A DNA stretch of 64,000 nt from Rhodospirillaceae bacterium (GTDB lineage Bacteria; Pseudomonadota; Alphaproteobacteria; UBA8366; Aestuariispiraceae). Position 1 is the first letter of the stretch; every line of letters starts with the position of its first letter. This document shows positions 23,158 to 31,903 of the stretch, in pieces. The translations under genes and the position numbers were made by a program. The notes beneath the pieces were generated by a model that was not told the DNA's origin, did no database searches, and worked only from the letters and a program-made list of their open reading frames with translations. The stretch spans positions 62,001 to 126,000 of the forward strand of contig PAQY01000007.1 in NCBI GenBank assembly GCA_002709955.1, read 5' to 3'.

Positions 23158-25403
23158 TTATTGATAAAGATATTTCATCCTATGTTGTTCAATATGATGA
23201 TTCTTTAGGCGTAGCTCTGAAGCGGATTTCTGAAAATAAAGCGGGTTTTGTTCTCTGCCTTGACCGGAATGGGGTATTGGAAGGCATTATCTCGGATGGC
23301 GATTTTCGCCGTTGGGCGATGAAGCGTGAGACCATCGGTATGGATGAGGCTGTACGCAGCGTCGCTAACACCAGGATGGTCACCGCACGTAACAGTGACT
23401 CGGCTGACGTAATTTCACGGTACTTCTCTGATCGCGTCCGATTCGTGCCCTTGCTTGACGCGCGTGGGCGCTTGGTCGCGGTTGCACGTCCGGGAATTCC
23501 TGGAATTAAGATTAATGGACGCAGTATTGGTCCAAATGATCCTAGCTATTTGATTGCTGAAATCGGCATCAATCACAATGGGTCTTTGGAAAATGCAAAG
23601 TCTTTGGTGGATGCTGCAGTCAAAGCAGGTGCTGATTGTGCAAAATTTCAGATGCGGCAAATGTCGGCCCTTTATCGAAACGCTGGGGCAGCGGATGACC
23701 CGCGAGAAGATCTTGGCGCACAATATACCCTAGATGTTCTTTCCCGGTCTGCTTTGGACAACCAAAGCATGATAGAGGTTTTTGAGTATTGCCATGAAAA
23801 AGGCATTCAGCCGTTATGTACGCCTTGGGAAGAGGAAAGCCTGCGCGTGCTGGAAGATTATGGCATGGCCGCTTATAAAGTGGCCTCAGCAGATCTTACG
23901 AACCATTCTTTGCTGCGAGCTCTCATTGAAACTGGAAAACCGCTAATTCTCTCGACTGGAATGTCTCGGGAACAGGAAATTATTGAAGCCGTGACCTTAT
24001 TGCAGGAAAACGGTGCTGCCTATGTTCTGCTACATTGCAACTCTACCTATCCGGCGCCTCTGAAGGATGTCAATCTGCGCTACTTAAAGCGCTTGCAACA
24101 GCTTGGCGGGTCGGTTGTCGGATATTCTGGGCATGAGCGTGGTTGGGCTGTTCCGATTGCCGCAGTCGCGATGGGTGCCAAAGTGATTGAGAAGCACTTT
24201 ACGCTGGACAAGACTTTACCTGGCAATGACCACAAGGTGAGTCTTCTGCCCCAGGAGTTCCAGGATATGGTGCAGGCTATCCGCTCAATTGAGGAAGCGA
24301 TGGGCAGCGACGATACCCGGGAGCCGTCCCAAGGGGAGCGGATGAATCGCGAGACATTGGCAAAGAGCCTTATGGCGAGAGTCGAAATTAAGGCAGGTGA
24401 TGAACTGCATGCTGGCTTGATTGATGTAAAAAGCCCAGGTACGGGGCTTCAACCAAACAGACTACCAGAGCTATTCGGTCTTAAGGCCAAGCGAGACTTT
24501 CAGCCAGGAGATTTTTTCTTCACCAGTGATTTGGATGAGGCGGAGATCACTGACTATGCATTTCAGTTTCGTAGACCTTGGGGCTTGCCAGTTCGCTATC
24601 ATGATTGGGAACGTCTTTATGGCCTCTCAAAGGGGATAGACTTTCTGGAATTTCATTTTTCGTTCAAGGATTTAGAGCGAGATCCGACGGAGTTTTTTAG
24701 CGGTCCGGTTGATTGCGGCCTGGTGACTCATAGTCCGGACCTATTCAACGGCGATCATTTGCTCAATTTGGCGGATCCGGATCCGGATTATCGCAAGCGC
24801 TCTTTGATGGAGTTGCAAAATGCAATTGATGTGACTCGGCGTCTTCGTGATTTTTTTAAAACCGATGCTGATACCTTCATCATAGCGAGTCTGGGGGGAT
24901 TCTCGAAGAACGCACCATTGCCTGTGCAGGCGCGGCCTGAACTGTATGACAGAGTGATGACCGGACTTTCGCAGCTCAATCTGGATGAGGTGGAACTGCT
25001 CCCTCAGACCTTGCCTCCATATCCTTGGTATTTCGGTGGTCAGCTTTTTTGCAATTTATTCGTCGATCCTGAGGATACGGCTCAGTTCTCAAAGGACTCC
25101 GGCTTCAGATTGTGCTTTGACGTATCCCACTCCAAACTTGCCTGCAATCACCGAAAAATCAGCTTTGCAGATTTTACTGATATCATTGCGCCGCATACAG
25201 CACATCTTCACATCGTTGATGCCGCCGGTGTTGATGGGGAGGGTTTGCAGATATCTGAGGGTGAAATTGATTTTGCCATGCTTGCACGGCAAGTTGATAA
25301 GCATTGTCCAGAGGCCAGTTTTATCCCGGAGATTTGGCAGGGGCATAAGAATGATGGTGAAGGATTTTGGATTGCGCTGTCACGGCTGAGGGAATGGTTT
25401 TGA
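23154..25403 (+). CDS. neuB: Fused CBS domain / NeuB synthase / sugar-isomerase-like TIM barrel
   Basis: This 749-residue protein joins three parts. Residues 1-110 look like a CBS pair, with GIISDGDFRR typical of nucleotide-sensing CBS domains. Residues about 120-460 are a full NeuB synthase plus SAF domain: AEIGINHNG (137-145), STGMSREQEI, YSGHERGW, and EKHFTLDKTLPGNDHK with both metal histidines. Residues about 475-749 resemble a xylose-isomerase-like or AP-endonuclease-2 TIM barrel, with CFDVSHSKLA and HLHIVDAAGVDGEG blocks typical of metal-binding barrels. A regulated synthase with a coupled isomerase or epimerase is inferred. It overlaps neuA by 4 bp and the next gene by 1 bp. Confidence 0.85.
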   Translation: MIIDKDISSYVVQYDDSLGVALKRISENKAGFVLCLDRNGVLEGIISDGDFRRWAMKRETIGMDEAVRSVANTRMVTARNSDSADVISRYFSDRVRFVPLLDARGRLVAVARPGIPGIKINGRSIGPNDPSYLIAEIGINHNGSLENAKSLVDAAVKAGADCAKFQMRQMSALYRNAGAADDPREDLGAQYTLDVLSRSALDNQSMIEVFEYCHEKGIQPLCTPWEEESLRVLEDYGMAAYKVASADLTNHSLLRALIETGKPLILSTGMSREQEIIEAVTLLQENGAAYVLLHCNSTYPAPLKDVNLRYLKRLQQLGGSVVGYSGHERGWAVPIAAVAMGAKVIEKHFTLDKTLPGNDHKVSLLPQEFQDMVQAIRSIEEAMGSDDTREPSQGERMNRETLAKSLMARVEIKAGDELHAGLIDVKSPGTGLQPNRLPELFGLKAKRDFQPGDFFFTSDLDEAEITDYAFQFRRPWGLPVRYHDWERLYGLSKGIDFLEFHFSFKDLERDPTEFFSGPVDCGLVTHSPDLFNGDHLLNLADPDPDYRKRSLMELQNAIDVTRRLRDFFKTDADTFIIASLGGFSKNAPLPVQARPELYDRVMTGLSQLNLDEVELLPQTLPPYPWYFGGQLFCNLFVDPEDTAQFSKDSGFRLCFDVSHSKLACNHRKISFADFTDIIAPHTAHLHIVDAAGVDGEGLQISEGEIDFAMLARQVDKHCPEASFIPEIWQGHKNDGEGFWIALSRLREWF

Positions 25404-26392
25404 TGGTTGCATCCGCTAAACGCAAAGCGTTGATTACCGGCGCCAGTGGGCAAGACGGATCATATCTTGCAGAAAAACTCCTTTCGGTGGGATATGAAGT
25501 GCATTGCGTTCTGCGCAATCATTGGTTCGAAACGGAAGGGCTGGTACCCCCCAATTTAAGTATCAGTTATGACCACCTTCACTTGCATGCGGGTAGTCTT
25601 GAGAATGTGCTGGGGCTTTCGCGCATTGTTCGCGAGGTGATGCCGGATGAGTGCTATCATTTGGCAGGTTATAGTTTTGTCGAAGTACCATTCGAGGAAG
25701 AACCAACTGTTTTAGCAAGTCTTGTGTCCGGGACCCATGCATTGTTGGCCGCGATTCGTGAATTCGTTCCTGAGTGTCGCTTTTTTCTGGCGGGGTCCTC
25801 CGAAATGATTGGCGCGGCGCCGGAAAGCCCACAATCCGAAACCACAGCGTGCCGCCCGCGCTCAATATACGGATTATCAAAACTCAGCGGATTTCACATT
25901 GCTCGTTTTTATCGTGAAAAATATGGAATCTATGCAGTCACTGGGATTTTATACAATCATGAGAGTGTCCGGCGGGGGACACAATTCGTAACGCGGAAAA
26001 TCACCCAGGGTGCGGCAGCGATAAAGCTTGGGCGACAAAAAAGCCTCTCTCTGGGGAACATAGATGCTGTTCGTGATTGGGGTTATGCTCCTGATTATAT
26101 CGATGCAATCTATCGCATGGTTCAGGGAGACGAACCAAAGGATTTTGTGATCGCAACCGGGGTTGGACGGACGGTTCGGGATTTGCTTGAGGTTGCCTTT
26201 GGGACGGTTGGCATAAACTGGCAAGATCACGTGGTGATTGAACCGAAATTTTATAGAGAGATTGAAGCAGTGCCGCTGATAGGGGATGCCCGCGCGATTG
26301 AATTGGAATTGGGCTGGAATGCGACGAAGCCGTTCTCTGAGATTATTGAAGAAATGGTTGTGAGTGACTTGCAGTTGTTGCAGAAAGCATAG
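25403..26392 (+). CDS. gmd: GDP-mannose 4,6-dehydratase-like extended SDR
   Basis: This 329-residue protein follows Gmd closely: ITGASGQDGSYLAEKLL (11-27) is the nucleotide-binding loop, SSEMIG (132-137) carries the Ser-Glu pair, YGLSK (156-160) the Tyr-Lys pair, and NHESVRRGTQFVTRKI is the Gmd signature. It would make GDP-4-keto-6-deoxymannose or act on a related nucleotide sugar. The AEPDE-type Gmd is usually slightly longer (345-370). ATG 25403 overlaps the synthase stop (TGATG). No dedicated reductase (RmdA, Fcl) is seen nearby, so the end product (fucose, rhamnose, perosamine or other) is open. Confidence 0.8.
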   Translation: MVASAKRKALITGASGQDGSYLAEKLLSVGYEVHCVLRNHWFETEGLVPPNLSISYDHLHLHAGSLENVLGLSRIVREVMPDECYHLAGYSFVEVPFEEEPTVLASLVSGTHALLAAIREFVPECRFFLAGSSEMIGAAPESPQSETTACRPRSIYGLSKLSGFHIARFYREKYGIYAVTGILYNHESVRRGTQFVTRKITQGAAAIKLGRQKSLSLGNIDAVRDWGYAPDYIDAIYRMVQGDEPKDFVIATGVGRTVRDLLEVAFGTVGINWQDHVVIEPKFYREIEAVPLIGDARAIELELGWNATKPFSEIIEEMVVSDLQLLQKA

Positions 26393-26393
26393 A

Positions 26394-27527
26394 ATGCACC
26401 CAATTCTTTTTCTTCTTCCAGACTTGGATGCCGGCGGGTCGCAAAGGACGCTTGTAAATCTGGCAAATACGTTATCGAGGCGCATTCCATGCGTTCTGGC
26501 TTCGGTGCGTAAGCCGGGAGATGGGGCCGATTGGTTACATTCTGAAACACCATTCAGGACATTGTGTGCGCATCGAACCCGTGATGGGTTACCATCTTAT
26601 ATTCGTCTGCTGCATGAATTGAAACCATCCGTCGTTCTTTCCTCGGGGATTGATGCGAATATTTTAACGTGGGTCGGGAGCTTTGGGTTATCTGAGGCTC
26701 GTCGTCCGCGGCGTTTTGTGCGAGAAACCAATAGTCATCGTGTCCGTCAAGATATCGGTTTTTTGCGTCGGTTGTTGATAGGTCCGAGCTACCGAAGCGC
26801 AAATGGTGTGATTGCGCTTTCAGAAGGTGTAGGAAAGGAGCTTATCGAGGACTATAAACTGGCTGCAGATTCTGTAACAGTTATCGGTAATCCTGTCGAT
26901 GTAGACGGGATTAGCAGGCGTGCTGCCCGTGCTAGGGCTGAGCCAGCGCCATGGCTGGACCGCTGGGGATCAGATGTCCATGTCCTGCTCTCAGTCGGTC
27001 GCTTGCATCACCAAAAGGGTTATGACCGTTTGCTGAAAGCATTTTTTCTGGCGAAACAGAGTAATCCCAATCTGCGTCTTGTTATTCTTGGTGAAGGTCC
27101 AGATAACGCGTCGCTTTTGGCTCAAGCGGCTGCAATGGGAATGGAAGATAGCATTTTGCTATTTGGCTTCTGCGATGATGTTGTTCCTTGGTATGCCCAT
27201 GCTGACATGTTTGTGCTTTTATCGAGGTGGGAAGGGTTTGGGCATGTTATCGTTGAGGCTATGGCCGCAGGTGTGTGCGTCGTTGTAACGGACTGTCCTC
27301 ATGGCCCGCGGGATATTATATCAGATGGTAAGAATGGCGTTTTGTTGACAAATGGAGCCGATGAAACGCTCTGCGAAGAGGCTGCAACGGCAATTGGGAA
27401 GTTGATATCGCAGCCGGACTTATGCGGAAAGCTAGCCGCAGCTGGAATGGAACGTGCCAAATCGTATCATCTTGAAAAGATTTCAACCTTCTATCTGGAT
27501 GTTTTAAATAAAAGAACCCAAGAATAG
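26394..27527 (+). CDS. GT4 family glycosyltransferase
   Basis: This 377-residue GT-B glycosyltransferase has the N-terminal GGSQRTLVNLA acceptor-side loop and, in the C-terminal half, LLSVGRLHHQKGYDRLL and RWEGFGHVIVEAMAAG, the E-x7-E nucleotide-sugar site of family GT4. PHGPRDII after it resembles GalNAc- or GlcNAc-type transferases such as PglA/WbtE relatives. It acts in the cytoplasm on a lipid-linked or protein-linked acceptor. ATG 26394 lies directly after the Gmd stop with only a weak ribosome-binding site. Confidence 0.82.
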   Translation: MHPILFLLPDLDAGGSQRTLVNLANTLSRRIPCVLASVRKPGDGADWLHSETPFRTLCAHRTRDGLPSYIRLLHELKPSVVLSSGIDANILTWVGSFGLSEARRPRRFVRETNSHRVRQDIGFLRRLLIGPSYRSANGVIALSEGVGKELIEDYKLAADSVTVIGNPVDVDGISRRAARARAEPAPWLDRWGSDVHVLLSVGRLHHQKGYDRLLKAFFLAKQSNPNLRLVILGEGPDNASLLAQAAAMGMEDSILLFGFCDDVVPWYAHADMFVLLSRWEGFGHVIVEAMAAGVCVVVTDCPHGPRDIISDGKNGVLLTNGADETLCEEAATAIGKLISQPDLCGKLAAAGMERAKSYHLEKISTFYLDVLNKRTQE

Positions 27528-27554
27528 AATTTTTAACTTTATATGAGATATTAA

Positions 27555-30500
27555 ATGGTTTACTTTTTTAAAAAAATTGGGAAAATAGCCCCTTTTTTAT
27601 TATCATTTTCTATTATTGCGTATCTATTCTTACAAATAGACTTGAGCAGTATTATAAATCAGATGAAATTGATTCCATTATATGTATTTTTTATTGTTTT
27701 TTTCATAAATATATTAACGGTATTTATCGTTTCATTTCGATTTTGGAGAATTCTTACTCATTTTGGGTTTTTCCCGACATGGATAAAGGCATTCCGAGCC
27801 AGCGTTCTGGGCCTGGTCTCTAGCCTTTTTCTATTTTCGTTGTTAGGAACAATTCTGGGGCGTCAAGTAATCCTTCAACGAGAAGGTGTGAGTGTTCCCG
27901 CACTTGCCGCCATAACGACGTATGAGCGAATTCTGCTGGCAGCTGTCGGTGGTTTTTTGTGTTTCATCGGTGCGCTGGTCATTTATGGAAGAGTCGAGAC
28001 TATTCATGTATTTGATCAGGTGCCGATATCTTTTATCGGTGTTGCAATCCTGACATCATTTTTTTTTGGATATTCATTTTCTCGTTCTCGCTATGAGAAA
28101 AAACTCTTGAAAAGCCTGTTTTCCTTCAAAGTGATCATCGGTATAGCAGAAACTATCAGCATAACCTTTGTTAGTCAGATATTGTCGATCCTAGCTTTTG
28201 TCATTCTTATGGTGTCAATTAAGGGATCTGAACATCTCTTTCAGTTCTTTGCTGCGGCGGCAATTGTAAGTTTCGTGGCAAGCATTCCTATTAGCGTTAA
28301 TGGTTGGGGCGTTCGTGAGGTTGCTGCGGTTTATGTGTTTGGAACTCTGGGTCTTTCACCACCGGAATCTGCTGCGATCGCAGTGTTAGTTGGTTTGTGT
28401 TCGATGCTGGTTGTAGCATTTTTTGCACCTGTAATAGCCGTACTTCAAAGAAACAGGTCTACGTCTGTCGGAGTTGAAGACAAAGAACTCAATAAAAATT
28501 ATGATATCACTTTAAAGAAGTTCGATCAGGAAATTACAAAGACGGAGCGTGGTATATACCTAATTCTGGGCTTAAGTCTGTCTATTCTACTATTTTTTCA
28601 ACTTAAAATAAGTTTCTTTGATAATGTGATTACCGTAAACATGGCTGATCCAATTGCTGTGATTTCATTTATAATTTTTATACTTTCCTGGATTTCAAAT
28701 GCACAGTTCAAACGTCCTCTTCCTTTTATTGTATCCTTATGGTTTTTTGCGGTTACCATTGTTCTAATTACCTCTTACTTATTGGGGCTTGAGCGCTTTG
28801 GGGGGACGTCATGGGCGCTGTACAACCGACTTTTGGGCTGGCCAGTGCTTCTTGGTTACTTTGCTTGTGGCATGCTCTTTGTTAGGGCTTGGGGAAACAA
28901 TGGGTTACGGCGTTTATGTGAGGCCGTAGTAGTCACTGCAGTATCAATCGTTGTTATCACTTTAATAGGAAAAGTGCTTGAGCCCTTGTTAGGTACGGGG
29001 CTCTCAAACTCGACCAATTTCAATGGGTTCTCAGGAAACCGTAATACATTTTCATTACAACTTGTTCTTTCGATTTGCTGCCTTTTTGTCGTGTCGAGTT
29101 TAAAAAGGCGTGCCTACAATGAATGGGTTTGGTCGGTGTGTTTAGGAATCCTACTATTTGGTGTTTTTCAGACCATCTCAAAAGCTGGTATGGTTGTTTT
29201 GATCGGTGTGAGCGTACTTTCCATATTTCTAAACTTAGTTGATCGTAGAATTTTCTTATATGGATTGATTGTGCTCTCCATATTGCTTTTCCTAAATTGG
29301 GGGGTGGCTTCAGTCGTACCGCCAGCAATCTATCCAATGCCTCAGATTAACGTGATTAACGTGGTCAATCAGTTTGGCAATGGAGAGCGAATATACAGCC
29401 TATTGGGTGGCCTTGCTCTTTGGCAAGAGTATCCTCTTTGGGGTGCGGGCCTTGGTGCCTTTATTGGCCAAGAAGTCGCCGCTGGAAATGCGCCATTGGT
29501 AATTCATTCAACGATTGTATGGCTTCTTGCTGAATGCGGAAGTATAGGTACTATAATAATTTTGACGATGCCAATATATGGGCTCTATAAAGTAATCAAA
29601 TTGCCTTCTGTTATTCAAACACTCGCTGGAAAACTTCTCTTTTTGTCGGTCCTGAGTTTGGCTATTTTCGGTTTGGTGCACGAGATAGCGTATCATCGAC
29701 TGTTTTGGTTTTTGTTTGGGGCGACGATACCTGCCCTGATGAGCCGCCGTTGGATAGCTGATGCGCCTTCAACTGATGTGCCAATCAAGGTGATGCACGT
29801 GATCACGAGTTTGAATCGGGGCGGTGCAGAAACCATGCTTACTGAGTTGGTTGCGACCCGTGATCCAGGGGTTTCTCCAACTGTTGTCTGTCTGATTTCT
29901 GGGGGAGTCTTAGTTCAGACCATTCGTGCACGAAATCAATTGGTACCAGTGCATGAACTGGGCTTTAAATACAGCGTGCCGAACCCCTATGGAATATGGC
30001 GTCTTGTTAAGCTTATCCGGGCTGAACGCCCTGACATCATTCAGGGGTGGATGTATCACGGTGACTTGATTGCATTGATTGCGCTCTATTTGTCAGGTCG
30101 ACGCTCTGTGACAAAACTGTTTTGGGGAATTCGTTGTTCAGACATGAATCTGACAATGTATAGTTGGCAATTAAGACTTACTGTTCTCCTTTGTGCCTTT
30201 CTCTCTAATTTACCTGATTCAGTGATTGCAAATTCTGATGCCGGACGTCGCGCTCATCTGCGATTGGGCTATAATCCAGAGCATTTCAATATTGTTCATA
30301 ATGGGATCAATACTGATCGGTTTAAACCAAATCCAAACGCTCGTCGCATAATGCGTGCCGCGCTTGGTATTAGAGAGAATGAGCGCGTGATCTGTCACGT
30401 AGCGCGGGTCGATCCAATGAAGGATCATGCAGGGTTGCTTGCAAGCATTTCTGATGTGCCAGATTTACGATTGATTTTGATAGGGACTGGAACCCAGAAT

Positions 30501-30923
30501 TTGGAACTTCCAAAAAATGCAATCGCATTGGGCGCGCGTCAGGATATTGAATCGGTTTTACCGGTCGGGGACGGAATTATTTCCAGTTCGGCCTATGGCG
30601 AAGGGTTTTCTAATGCTTTAGCAGAAGGAATGGCATGTGGCTTGATGCCCATCGCAACCAATGTGGGCGATTCTCAAACGATTGTTGGCGATGTCGGATG
30701 GATCATCCCGCCTAGCAATTCTTCAGCGATGACGGCCGCCTTTCAACGATTCCTGGATTTACCGGAAGATGAATTACGGGATTACTGTGAGAAAGCAAGC
30801 GCACGAATTAATCAAGTGTTCACACTTCCCGTATCTAGCGCCGCGTTTAAGCAGACATATTGGAGCGTGACCAAGCATCCTAAATTGAAACCACTTGATT
30901 TAACTACTTCTTTGGAGGGATAA
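27555..30923 (+). CDS. Three-part fusion: LPG-synthase-type membrane domain, O-antigen-ligase domain, GT4
   Basis: This 1122-residue protein is one uninterrupted reading frame. Residues 1-300 are a polytopic domain like the lysylphosphatidylglycerol-synthase transmembrane region (UPF0104/AglD type), with SVNGWGVREVAA near its end. Residues about 335-735 are a second polytopic part with the Wzy_C O-antigen ligase pattern, including NGFSGNRNTFSLQ (about 489) and PLWGAGLGAF. Residues about 744-1110 are a cytoplasmic GT4 glycosyltransferase starting IKVMHVITSLNRGGAETM and containing SSSAYGEGFSNALAEGMACG. I expect polymerisation or ligation of a glycan tied to its own transferase. The start at 27555 lacks a clear ribosome-binding site; the first kilobase is the most AT-rich of the locus. 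Confidence 0.82.
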   Translation: MVYFFKKIGKIAPFLLSFSIIAYLFLQIDLSSIINQMKLIPLYVFFIVFFINILTVFIVSFRFWRILTHFGFFPTWIKAFRASVLGLVSSLFLFSLLGTILGRQVILQREGVSVPALAAITTYERILLAAVGGFLCFIGALVIYGRVETIHVFDQVPISFIGVAILTSFFFGYSFSRSRYEKKLLKSLFSFKVIIGIAETISITFVSQILSILAFVILMVSIKGSEHLFQFFAAAAIVSFVASIPISVNGWGVREVAAVYVFGTLGLSPPESAAIAVLVGLCSMLVVAFFAPVIAVLQRNRSTSVGVEDKELNKNYDITLKKFDQEITKTERGIYLILGLSLSILLFFQLKISFFDNVITVNMADPIAVISFIIFILSWISNAQFKRPLPFIVSLWFFAVTIVLITSYLLGLERFGGTSWALYNRLLGWPVLLGYFACGMLFVRAWGNNGLRRLCEAVVVTAVSIVVITLIGKVLEPLLGTGLSNSTNFNGFSGNRNTFSLQLVLSICCLFVVSSLKRRAYNEWVWSVCLGILLFGVFQTISKAGMVVLIGVSVLSIFLNLVDRRIFLYGLIVLSILLFLNWGVASVVPPAIYPMPQINVINVVNQFGNGERIYSLLGGLALWQEYPLWGAGLGAFIGQEVAAGNAPLVIHSTIVWLLAECGSIGTIIILTMPIYGLYKVIKLPSVIQTLAGKLLFLSVLSLAIFGLVHEIAYHRLFWFLFGATIPALMSRRWIADAPSTDVPIKVMHVITSLNRGGAETMLTELVATRDPGVSPTVVCLISGGVLVQTIRARNQLVPVHELGFKYSVPNPYGIWRLVKLIRAERPDIIQGWMYHGDLIALIALYLSGRRSVTKLFWGIRCSDMNLTMYSWQLRLTVLLCAFLSNLPDSVIANSDAGRRAHLRLGYNPEHFNIVHNGINTDRFKPNPNARRIMRAALGIRENERVICHVARVDPMKDHAGLLASISDVPDLRLILIGTGTQNLELPKNAIALGARQDIESVLPVGDGIISSSAYGEGFSNALAEGMACGLMPIATNVGDSQTIVGDVGWIIPPSNSSAMTAAFQRFLDLPEDELRDYCEKASARINQVFTLPVSSAAFKQTYWSVTKHPKLKPLDLTTSLEG

Positions 30924-30963
30924 GGTCAGATGTATAATCCTATCAGTGCCAGTCCCGCACCCT

Positions 30964-31644
30964 TCAGTGACACGCTCCAAATCCCTCTCTCATCGGCTCT
31001 GGCACGTCCGCTTCTACGCGAATGGCCGGCTTTTTCGGATAGAGTGGTAATTCAATTGCGCGGGCGTGGAGATGCAGGGGGGTGTCTGACGTGGCTGCGC
31101 GGTCTTCCGGGGTGCCATACCAGGGGTCTCCCAGAATAGGGAAGCCTGACTGTGCACAGTGGACGCGGATCTGGTGGGTGCGGCCGGTATGGGGGGAGAG
31201 TTCCAGCCAGGTCAGGCCAGTGTCACTGGTACCGCGAACGCGATAGTCGGTGATCGCCTCCTGCCCTTCGCCGTCCTTGGCAACAACCATGCGCCAGCCT
31301 TTCTCGGCACTGGAAATTTTCGTTAAGGGGAAATCAATGCGCCCCGTTTCTTGGGGCGGTTGCCCGCGGACGACCGCCCAATAGGTCTTTTTTGCGCGCC
31401 CTTCTGAAAAAAGCGCTCCCAGCCGCCGCAATGCCTTTGCATGCCGCCCCAGCACCAAGCAGCCGGATGTGTCTCGATCCAGCCTGTGGGCCAGGGCAGG
31501 AGGCTTGGGCAGGCCAAAGCGCAGCGCATCGAATGTATCCTCCAGCGACGGACCGCCCGATGGCCCGGCATGGACATTGATACCTGCAGGTTTGTTCACG
31601 ACCAGGATCAACCCGTCGCGGTATAGAATTTCTGGCGTGTCCAT
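30964..31644 (-). CDS. RluA-family pseudouridine synthase
   Basis: This 226-residue enzyme isomerises a uridine in RNA. HRLDRDTSG (about 53-61) carries the catalytic Asp, and LSPHTGRTHQIRVH is the second family block. It has no S4 domain, so it is the short RluA/TruC type; which RNA it modifies is not clear. GGAGG overlaps the stop of the upstream MoaD-like gene, so it is the last gene of the molybdenum hydroxylase transcript. It converges on the big glycan fusion gene with a gap of about 40 bases and no evident terminator between. Confidence 0.85.
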   Translation of the reverse strand: MDTPEILYRDGLILVVNKPAGINVHAGPSGGPSLEDTFDALRFGLPKPPALAHRLDRDTSGCLVLGRHAKALRRLGALFSEGRAKKTYWAVVRGQPPQETGRIDFPLTKISSAEKGWRMVVAKDGEGQEAITDYRVRGTSDTGLTWLELSPHTGRTHQIRVHCAQSGFPILGDPWYGTPEDRAATSDTPLHLHARAIELPLYPKKPAIRVEADVPEPMREGFGACH

Positions 31645-31649
31645 GGTGC

Positions 31650-31895
31650 TTACCCTCCCGCCATTTTCGGCAGGATATAGACTTCGCTGTCGGGCTGGAT
31701 CGCCTGGAACTTGTCCAGGCGATAGAGCGTGCCGTCGATGGAGACGGTCACGCCCTTTGCCAGGATTGGTTTCAGCTTTGGGGCCGCTTCGCCCAGGGCC
31801 GTCAGCATGCGGTCAATATTCGGGGCATCGATCTCAAATTCCTTCTGCCCATCGGCCATGCGGCTGAGGGATCCCCAGAGTTTGACCCGTGCCAT
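31650..31895 (-). CDS. MoaD/ThiS-like beta-grasp sulfur carrier protein
   Basis: This 81-residue protein ends in the Gly-Gly tail (PKMAGG) that marks MoaD, ThiS and related ubiquitin-like sulfur carriers; VSIDGTLYRL and SEVYILP match the beta-grasp core. It lies 9 bases after the large molybdenum subunit and shares an AGGAGG that overlaps that gene's stop. Its presence suggests a sulfur supply for molybdopterin assembly dedicated to this enzyme, or a different thiocarboxylate role. No MoaE, MoeB or peptidase partner is seen nearby. Confidence 0.75.
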   Translation of the reverse strand: MARVKLWGSLSRMADGQKEFEIDAPNIDRMLTALGEAAPKLKPILAKGVTVSIDGTLYRLDKFQAIQPDSEVYILPKMAGG

Positions 31896-31903
31896 GGTGC
31901 CTC

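Noticed and set aside
30930-31139. Small plus-strand gene after the glycan fusion
   Set aside because: Nearly all of it is the antisense of the RluA-type gene, and the translation looks like a shadow without a ribosome-binding site.
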